This document shows positions 58,575-64,000 of a stretch of 64,000 nt of DNA, piece by piece. The stretch spans positions 98,675 to 162,674 of the forward strand of contig CAJLVJ010000001.1 of the NCBI GenBank assembly GCA_905210085.1, written 5' to 3'. The stretch's first letter is position 1; every line of letters begins with the position of its first letter. The translations under genes were made by a program, and so were the position numbers. The notes beneath the pieces are model-generated. The model was not told the DNA's origin. It saw only the letters and a program-made list of their open reading frames with translations, and made no database searches. The stretch comes from an uncultured Collinsella sp. (GTDB taxonomy: Bacteria; Actinomycetota; Coriobacteriia; Coriobacteriales; Coriobacteriaceae).

Positions 58575-58632
58575 AGTCACCTGCGACGTTCTTGAATGAC
58601 CAGTCGTTAAAGCCCGTTCCCGATGACTACCC
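58575..58632. repeat. Degenerate REP-like module
   Basis: AGTCACCTGCGACGTTCTTGAATGAC pairs imperfectly with the GTCGTTAAAGCCCGTTCCCGA side. It is a decayed copy of the 16440/20116-type outer module. The remaining ~75 bp to purN show only the gene's downstream sequence. Confidence 0.45.
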
Positions 58633-58707
58633 AAAACAAAAGGTGGCCACGCGCGCCTTGGCGCCAATGACCACCCTGACTACTCGGCTAAATTGTACTG
58701 TGCGCCG

Positions 58708-59409
58708 CTAGCCGCGAGGCGCATCAATTGCAACCTTGCCGCTCTCCGACACGTGGACGCGGCCGTCGGCGAGCATTTGCACGACCTCGGGATACAGCAC
58801 GTGCTCAATCGCGTGGATGTGCTCCTCGAGCGTGTCGATATCCCAGCCCTCCTCAACAGCCAGCGCGCGCTGGGCGATGATGGGACCGTTGTCGTAGATC
58901 TCGTTGGCAAAGTGCACGGTCACGCCGGTCACCTTGACGCCGCGAGCAAACGCATCGTCAATCGCATGGGCACCGGTAAAGCTCGGCAGCAGCGCCGGGT
59001 GCAGATTAACCACACGATTGGGGAACGCCGCCAGCAGCGGCGTGTGCACCATGCGCATATAGCCGGCCATGACCACATACTCGCAACCGCGCTCGAGCAG
59101 CTCGTGCGCGATGATCTCGTCAGCGGCGATGGGGTCGGCATAGACATCCTTGGACAGCGTGAGTGTCTGGATGCCCGCACGCTCGGCGCGCTGCAACCCC
59201 TTGGCCGAAGGACGGCTCGACACCACAAGCTCAATCGAAGCGTTGAGCTTGCCGGCGGCGATCAGATCGATCAGCGCCTGCAGGTTGGTACCCGAACCGC
59301 TGATGAGCACGCCGATCTTGAGCGGCTCGGCCGTATCGGTGCCGGTCGGACGGGTATAGGGCACAAAGTCCAGGCCCTCGGCGGCAGTCATCTGCTCGTT
59401 AGCGCTCAT
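58708..59409 (-). CDS. purN: Phosphoribosylglycinamide formyltransferase
   Basis: 233 aa with an N-terminal extension of about 28 residues before the core strand KIGVLISGSGTNLQALID. Catalytic Asn-His of VNLHPALLPSFTG (about 136-148) and Asp of EIYDNGPII (about 170-178) are kept. It transfers formyl from 10-formyl-THF to GAR in purine synthesis. The start overlaps the purM stop codon by 11 nt. Confidence 0.93.
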   Translation of the reverse strand: MSANEQMTAAEGLDFVPYTRPTGTDTAEPLKIGVLISGSGTNLQALIDLIAAGKLNASIELVVSSRPSAKGLQRAERAGIQTLTLSKDVYADPIAADEIIAHELLERGCEYVVMAGYMRMVHTPLLAAFPNRVVNLHPALLPSFTGAHAIDDAFARGVKVTGVTVHFANEIYDNGPIIAQRALAVEEGWDIDTLEEHIHAIEHVLYPEVVQMLADGRVHVSESGKVAIDAPRG

Positions 59410-60502
59410 CGGAGTACACGACCTTACCGGAACCCTCGACGCACTCGCCCACGCGGAACGGCTTTTCGCCCAGCGCGACCAGAGCCTCGGTCACCGCGGC
59501 CTCGTCCTCGGGGGCGACGATCAGGCACAGGCCAACGCCCATGTTGAAGGTCTTACATGCCTCATTGGGCGCGAGCTCGGCCTGGCGCGACACGTAGGTG
59601 ATGACGGGCGGAACGTCCCAACCCATCTCGGCGCCCTTGCGGGTGACCACGGCATCGACGTCGTCGGCGAGCGCGCGGTTGAGGTTCTCGGTAATACCGC
59701 CGCCAGTGATGTGGGCGATAGCGTGCACGTTGGCGCCGCCGCGCAGCAGCTCCAGAATCGGCTTGACGTAGATGCGCGTGGGGGCCAGCAGGGCGTCTGC
59801 CAGCGATGCACCGCCGAGTTCCTCGAGCGGACGGCTCAGCTCCTCGGCCTTAGCGGCGGCCTCGGGCGTGCCCGGCTTAATGCCGTCGACGCCGATGACC
59901 TTGCGCACGAGCGAGTAGCCGTTGGAGTGCACGCCGGTGGAAGGCAGGCCCAGGATCACATCGCCCGGGCGGACGTTTGCGGGGTCGAGCATCTTGGGAC
60001 GGTCGACGACGCCCACGGTAAAGCCGGCAAGGTCGTAGTCGGCCGGAGCCATGACGCCGGGGTGCTCGGCCATCTCACCGCCCACGAGCGCGCAGCCCGC
60101 GAGCTTACAGCCATCGGCCACGCCCTTGATGATCTTTGCCATGTGCCCGGCCTCGATGTGACCGATGGCAACGTAGTCCAGGAAGAACAGCGGCTCGGCA
60201 CCCGAAGCCAAAATGTCGTTGACGCACATAGCGACCAGGTCCTGGCCCACCGTCTCGTGACGGTCCATAATCTGGGCGAGCACGAGCTTGGTACCCACGC
60301 CGTCAGTACCGCTGATCAGGATCGGGTCTTCCATATCCTTGAGCGCGGCGGCCGAGAATAAGCCACCAAAGCCACCGATACCGCCGATGACCTCGGGACG
60401 GTTGGTGTCCTTAACCATTTGCTTAATAGCGTCGACGGCGCGGCCGCCCTCGGCGGTATCGACGCCGGCGTCCTCATACGTCACATGTTTGCTGTCGCTC
60501 AT
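59399..60502 (-). CDS. purM: Phosphoribosylformylglycinamidine cyclo-ligase (AIR synthetase)
   Basis: 367 aa. It closes the imidazole ring to give AIR. Motifs: TYEDAGVDTAEGGRAV, GTDGVGTKLVLA (about 66-77), VNDILASGAEPLFFLDY (about 94-110), GGEMAEHPG and LPSTGVHSNGYSLVRKV. It lies between purF and purN on the same strand, with about 155 bp and one repeat module after purF. Confidence 0.95.
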   Translation of the reverse strand: MSDSKHVTYEDAGVDTAEGGRAVDAIKQMVKDTNRPEVIGGIGGFGGLFSAAALKDMEDPILISGTDGVGTKLVLAQIMDRHETVGQDLVAMCVNDILASGAEPLFFLDYVAIGHIEAGHMAKIIKGVADGCKLAGCALVGGEMAEHPGVMAPADYDLAGFTVGVVDRPKMLDPANVRPGDVILGLPSTGVHSNGYSLVRKVIGVDGIKPGTPEAAAKAEELSRPLEELGGASLADALLAPTRIYVKPILELLRGGANVHAIAHITGGGITENLNRALADDVDAVVTRKGAEMGWDVPPVITYVSRQAELAPNEACKTFNMGVGLCLIVAPEDEAAVTEALVALGEKPFRVGECVEGSGKVVYSDER

Positions 60503-60607
60503 CTGAGCCTTCCTCTCCCACTACCGTCCGCCGCCCGGGCGCCAAACGGTGCTCATAGTTGCGTTCATTTCGGCGCGCGCCATAACAACGCGCGACGCTC
60601 AATCAAC

Positions 60608-60660
60608 AAAACAGCAGGTAAAACCTTCCAAAATAAACCTGTCCCTACATGGCAGGTTTT
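60608..60660. repeat. REP-type module between purF and purM
   Basis: AAAACAGCAGGTAAAACC and TGGCAGGTTTT surround CCAAAATAAACCTGTCCC, the same wording as the right arm of the 49460-49658 element. It overlaps the end of purF by 2 bp. Confidence 0.55.
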
Positions 60661-62329
60661 AGGCCTCGCCGTGCTTCTCTTCCCAGCTGCGGTCGTCGTA
60701 TTTCTCGACCACGGCGTCGTCGTCAAAGTGCAGCGGCTTATCCAGGTTGCGGGGCTTAAAGCCCTCCATAAACTTGTCGCGGCCAAAGCTCTCGGGAATC
60801 GCCACGGGATAACGGCCGGTAAAGCACGCATCGCAGTAGCCGCCCTTGGGCATGACCTTAAGCAGGCCCTCGACCGAAAGGAAGGCCAGCGAATCGGCGC
60901 CGATATACTCGCAAATCTCGTCGACCGTCTTGTTGGCGCTGATAAGCTGCGACTGCACGTCGGTGTCGATACCGTAGAAGCACGGCCAGATGACCTCGGG
61001 CGAGTTGATGCGGATATGAATCTCCTTGGCGCCAGCGTTGCGCAGCATCTTGACGAGTTGCACCATGGTGGTGCCGCGCACGATGGAGTCGTCGATGACG
61101 ACCAGGCGCTTGCCCTCGATGTTGTCGCGCAGCGGGTTGAGTTTCATACGCACGCCCATGGCGCGCAGCTCCTGCGTGGGCTCGATAAACGTACGGCCCA
61201 CATAGCGGTTCTTGATAAGGCCCTCGCCAAAGGGAATACCGCTCTCGTGCGAATACCCCTCCGCGGGCGGCAGGCCGGAGTCGGGCACGCCGATGACCAG
61301 ATCGGCCTCGACGGGCTCCTCGTGTGCCAGCTGACGACCCATGTCGTAACGGCAGGCATAGACGCTCTTGCCGTTCATGATGGAGTCGGGGCGGGCAAAG
61401 TAGACCTGCTCAAAGATGCAGTTGGCGGGCTCTTCGGCTGCAGGCACGCCCTGCTCGGATACCAGACCCTCGGCGCTGATGCGCAAGATCTCGCCGGGAC
61501 GGACGTCACGGACGTACTCGGCACCCACGATGTCGAGTGCGCAGGTCTCGGAAGCAACGACCCAACCGCCGGCGCGCGTGACATGGACGGCGGAGTCGAC
61601 CGTCGCGGCGCCGTCCTGCGACGGCAGCTGCGAAACGGATGCGGCATCGGCCTGGTCCAGACCCTCGTCCACCAGCTTGCCCAGCACGAGCGGGCGAATG
61701 CCGTGCGGATCGCGGAATGCGTAGAGCGCCTGCTCGTTGATGAGCGTCATGGCGTAGCCGCCGCGCACGAGCTCCATGGTCTTGCGAATGCCCTCGCGCA
61801 GATGACCCGTACGCTGGGTAAAGTAGCCGATAAGCTTGGTCGCGACCTCGGAATCCGAATTGGAGAGGAACGGCACGCCCAGCTCGATCAGCTGGCGGCG
61901 CAGCTCGTCGGTGTTGACCAGAGTGCCGTTGTGAGCAAGCGCGATAATGACGCTGTTGATGGTGGAAAGATGCGGCTGCGAGGCTTCCCAGCTCTTGGCA
62001 CCGGCGGTGCCATAGCGCACGTGGCCCACGGCCAGCTGGCCGGAGAGCGTCGACAGGTCGGCGTTGGAGAACACGCGGTCGAGCAGGCCCAGGTCCTTGC
62101 GAACCATAACCGTGCCGCCGTCACCCACGGCGATTCCCGCCGATTCCTGGCCGCGGTGCTGCAGTGCACGCAGGCCAAAGTACGTCAGTCGAGCCACGTC
62201 GCGATCGGGTGCCCACACACCAAAAATGCCGCATTCCTCATGCAACTGGTCGGAGTCCGGATCATACGTCGACATGGTCTTCACCTGTCCCGCGGCACGC
62301 TCGGCCGCGCGGATGGTTTCTTGAGACAT
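60659..62329 (-). CDS. purF: Amidophosphoribosyltransferase
   Basis: 556 aa. It commits PRPP to purine synthesis. A propeptide of about 32 residues precedes the N-terminal nucleophile Cys33 (EECGIFGVW). Glutaminase motifs: LRALQHRGQESAGI, GHVRYGT, AHNGTLVN. The PRPP loop is VVIDDSIVRGTT (about 417-428). Cys residues near the C-terminus (YCDACF) and in ICAL-type positions are compatible with the Fe-S Bacillus-type enzyme. GAGGGG precedes the ATG. Confidence 0.96.
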   Translation of the reverse strand: MSQETIRAAERAAGQVKTMSTYDPDSDQLHEECGIFGVWAPDRDVARLTYFGLRALQHRGQESAGIAVGDGGTVMVRKDLGLLDRVFSNADLSTLSGQLAVGHVRYGTAGAKSWEASQPHLSTINSVIIALAHNGTLVNTDELRRQLIELGVPFLSNSDSEVATKLIGYFTQRTGHLREGIRKTMELVRGGYAMTLINEQALYAFRDPHGIRPLVLGKLVDEGLDQADAASVSQLPSQDGAATVDSAVHVTRAGGWVVASETCALDIVGAEYVRDVRPGEILRISAEGLVSEQGVPAAEEPANCIFEQVYFARPDSIMNGKSVYACRYDMGRQLAHEEPVEADLVIGVPDSGLPPAEGYSHESGIPFGEGLIKNRYVGRTFIEPTQELRAMGVRMKLNPLRDNIEGKRLVVIDDSIVRGTTMVQLVKMLRNAGAKEIHIRINSPEVIWPCFYGIDTDVQSQLISANKTVDEICEYIGADSLAFLSVEGLLKVMPKGGYCDACFTGRYPVAIPESFGRDKFMEGFKPRNLDKPLHFDDDAVVEKYDDRSWEEKHGEA

Positions 62330-62623
62330 GGCATCCCCTCAGAGCCTCGTTATTTGGCGTTACCTGCCCTATTATACGCACGGCAAGACAAGCACTCCCG
62401 CGCATGAACAGCGCTTTTTAAAAGCCCACCGAGCTTATAATCCGTTTTGCAGCCAAACATTTTATTGGGCAACCGCCTCGGGGCCGACGATCCCGCATAC
62501 TTCCGTTGCGACGCGTCTCGCCCGCCGTTGGGGCTTGCATTGTTGCAATTGGGACGTTCGTCCTGTCTTTTGGCAGGTCGGCGGCGTATCCTTGTACCTA
62601 CAGCAAAACGAGAAAGGTTATGT
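62330..62623. promoter_or_regulatory. Divergent promoter region purF / CmpB-like gene
   Basis: A minus-strand TATAAT (62371-62376) lies 42 bp before purF, and a plus-strand TATAAT (62436-62441) about 180 bp before the CmpB-like gene. No clear -35 boxes were seen. I found no purine-riboswitch consensus and no ORF with coding character. The stretch 62460-62600 is unexplained. Confidence 0.4.
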
Positions 62624-63853
62624 ATGGATCGAAACGAACTCGACCCCAGCGTCCCCAGCGCCACGGAGGTCAAGAAGATCCCCCTCATCATTAAGGTATA
62701 CGCCGTCCTGTGCATCCTGTCCGGCGTGGGCACGCTCCCGTCGGTCGGCGCCTTTATGTGGCAGGTCATCGCCGCGCTCATCAACGGCAACGCCGCCGCC
62801 AAGCTCGGCGACAACACGCTCGTCGCGGTCGGACTGATTGTCGCCGGCATCATGCTCTCGGCTGCCAGTGCCGTCATCTTGATCATCTTTGGCCTTGACC
62901 TCATCAAGAACCAGCGCCGCAATGCCGCCCGTCTGTCCTATATCCTTATCGCATTGACCGTCGTCGAGCTTTTGGTTGACGTGATGCTCCAGGGCATCGG
63001 GCCTTTCTTGCTGCGCCCCGCCATCCAGCTCGGCATCCTCGTCGCGCTTTCGACCACCGTCGACCCCACGCTGCGCCAGGAGCGCGAGCTGCAACGCCGC
63101 CTGCAGGAAATGCTCGATCGCGACGCCGCCGCCGAGGGCATGCTCGGGCGCGATGAAACCGGCGAAGGCTACATCAAGCTCAACTACTTCAACCTGTTCT
63201 GGGTATTCTTTGTCTGCTGCATACTCGGCCTGATCGCCGAGGACATCTGGCACATGACGGTCGACGACCCCGGCGTCTACCAGAACCGCGCCGGCATGCT
63301 GTTTGGCCCCTTCAGCCCCATCTATGGATTTGGCGCCGTACTCATGACCATGGTGCTCAACCGCTTCTACAAAAAGAACCCCATCATTATCTTTTTGGTG
63401 AGCGCGCTGCTCGGCGCGAGCTTTGAGGTGTTCGTGGGCTGGTTTATGCAGACCTCGTTTGGCGTGGTCTCGTGGAGCTACTCGCACATGAAGCTGTTCG
63501 GCATGCCCGACCCGCTCGCCGTCCTTACGGGCGGACGCACCTGCACGGGCTTTGCCTGCCTGTGGGGCCTGGGCGGACTCATCTGGATCAAGCTGCTGCT
63601 GCCGAGGCTGCTCAAGCTCATCAACATGATTCCGTGGAAGAGTCGCTACTCGGCTACTGTCATCTTCACCATCATTATGCTGGTCGATGGCGTTATGACG
63701 CTGCAGTCGCTCGATTATTGGTATCAGCGCGTCAACGACACGGAACCGGATATTCCCGTTGCGCAGTTCTACGGCAAGTACTTCGATAATGACTTTATGG
63801 AGAATCGCTTCCAGAGCATGACCATGAGCCCCAAGGATGCGACGCGCGTGTAG
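62624..63853 (+). CDS. Putative ABC transporter permease, CmpB family membrane protein
   Basis: 409 aa. An N-terminal set of four helices (about 22-150), a cytoplasmic amphipathic segment (about 152-180), then a CmpB/PF06541-like module: FNLFWVFFVCCILGLIAEDI (about 187-206), GMLFGPFSPIYGFGAVLMTM and FVGWFMQTSFGVVSWSYSHM. No ATPase partner is adjacent, and the family's transport role is only an annotation by association. GAAAGG precedes ATG 62624; longer starts lack coding character. Confidence 0.75.
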   Translation: MDRNELDPSVPSATEVKKIPLIIKVYAVLCILSGVGTLPSVGAFMWQVIAALINGNAAAKLGDNTLVAVGLIVAGIMLSAASAVILIIFGLDLIKNQRRNAARLSYILIALTVVELLVDVMLQGIGPFLLRPAIQLGILVALSTTVDPTLRQERELQRRLQEMLDRDAAAEGMLGRDETGEGYIKLNYFNLFWVFFVCCILGLIAEDIWHMTVDDPGVYQNRAGMLFGPFSPIYGFGAVLMTMVLNRFYKKNPIIIFLVSALLGASFEVFVGWFMQTSFGVVSWSYSHMKLFGMPDPLAVLTGGRTCTGFACLWGLGGLIWIKLLLPRLLKLINMIPWKSRYSATVIFTIIMLVDGVMTLQSLDYWYQRVNDTEPDIPVAQFYGKYFDNDFMENRFQSMTMSPKDATRV

Positions 63854-63894
63854 CGTCCACCGCGCCCAAAACGCAAAATGCCCGCCGGTATCAC

Positions 63895-63940
63895 TGAACT
63901 GCCTCCCATTTCTTGGACATGAGAAATGGGAGGCAGTTCA
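63895..63940. repeat. Palindromic cassette, 19-bp perfect arms
   Basis: Arms 63895-63913 (TGAACTGCCTCCCATTTCT) and 63922-63940 are exact inverted repeats around an 8-nt loop, 42 bp after the CmpB-like gene's stop codon. It may terminate that gene, but the T-run is weak. The last 60 bp of the window show nothing recognisable. Confidence 0.7.
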
Positions 63941-64000
63941 TTGTTGGCTATCACGGCCCCCTCTTCCGCCCTGAGGCACATCGCTATCTGCCGGTGCCCG

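Noticed and set aside
62330..62623. Purine riboswitch before purF
   Set aside because: No match to the three-way-junction core of the purine aptamer on either strand.

Overview
The window is a GC-rich, gene-dense chromosomal segment whose gene content points to an anaerobic gut actinobacterium of the class Coriobacteriia, most likely Collinsella. That placement is inference. It rests on the codon bias, the Ech-type hydrogenase together with NfnAB, an Nramp-related Mg transporter of the kind characterised in Eggerthella lenta, and dense intergenic GGGGAC palindromes. No rRNA, prophage, integrase or complete insertion sequence is visible. One tRNA (initiator Met) is present.

Layout. 1-4 kb: nucleoside hydrolase and ribokinase (salvage of nucleoside ribose), then an OatA-like O-acyltransferase. 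4-8 kb: an Nramp-related transporter co-transcribed with an MgtE-like protein behind a structured leader. 8-16 kb: envelope and housekeeping genes (degenerate NodB-domain protein, PRC-barrel and YtxH proteins, a protein with a cyanophycin-synthetase N-domain motif, a CNNM/CorC protein, a hemolysin III protein, an alpha/beta hydrolase, a DUF362 ferredoxin). 16.6-25.6 kb: two ABC systems (FtsX/LolD type and ABC-2 type), the second divergent from a histidine kinase/response regulator pair. 25.9-31.7 kb: a five-gene Ech [NiFe]-hydrogenase operon with a fused EchA-EchB membrane subunit. 31.8-35.3 kb: an orphan double-HTH protein, a flavin/Fe-S enoate-reductase-type enzyme, a regular inverted-repeat array and tRNA-fMet. 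35.5-40.7 kb: coaX, a biotin-ligase-like gene, a fused folP-folK, a Sir2 deacylase and exonuclease III. 40.9-44.1 kb: an ECF vitamin transporter (S, fused A-A', T). 44.3-49.5 kb: glmU, prs, a VSR/DUF559-like nuclease gene bracketed by two related inverted-repeat elements, and pth. 49.8-52.1 kb: nfnAB. 52.2-55.9 kb: a cytidylate-kinase-like protein and a polar amino-acid ABC transporter. 56-64 kb: yqeY, a parvulin foldase, an orphan PTS IIA, purN-purM-purF and a CmpB-like membrane protein.

The genes link in several ways. Ech and NfnAB would together exchange electrons among ferredoxin, NADH/NADPH and protons, as expected for a fermenting anaerobe. The Nramp-related and MgtE-like proteins look like one Mg module in which the MgtE-like protein may sense rather than transport. 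The histidine kinase and response regulator probably control the divergent ABC-2 exporter.

The most unusual material is non-coding. There is a strictly periodic array of eight alternating 15-bp arms (34848-35144). At least eight inverted-repeat cassettes have locus-specific arms; two of them share arms and bracket a nuclease gene, and one lies in frame inside the fused ecfA. A REP-like GGGGAC family has two composite copies, about 90% identical, that flank a whole ABC operon as direct repeats. All sequence comparisons were made by eye; no database search was run.
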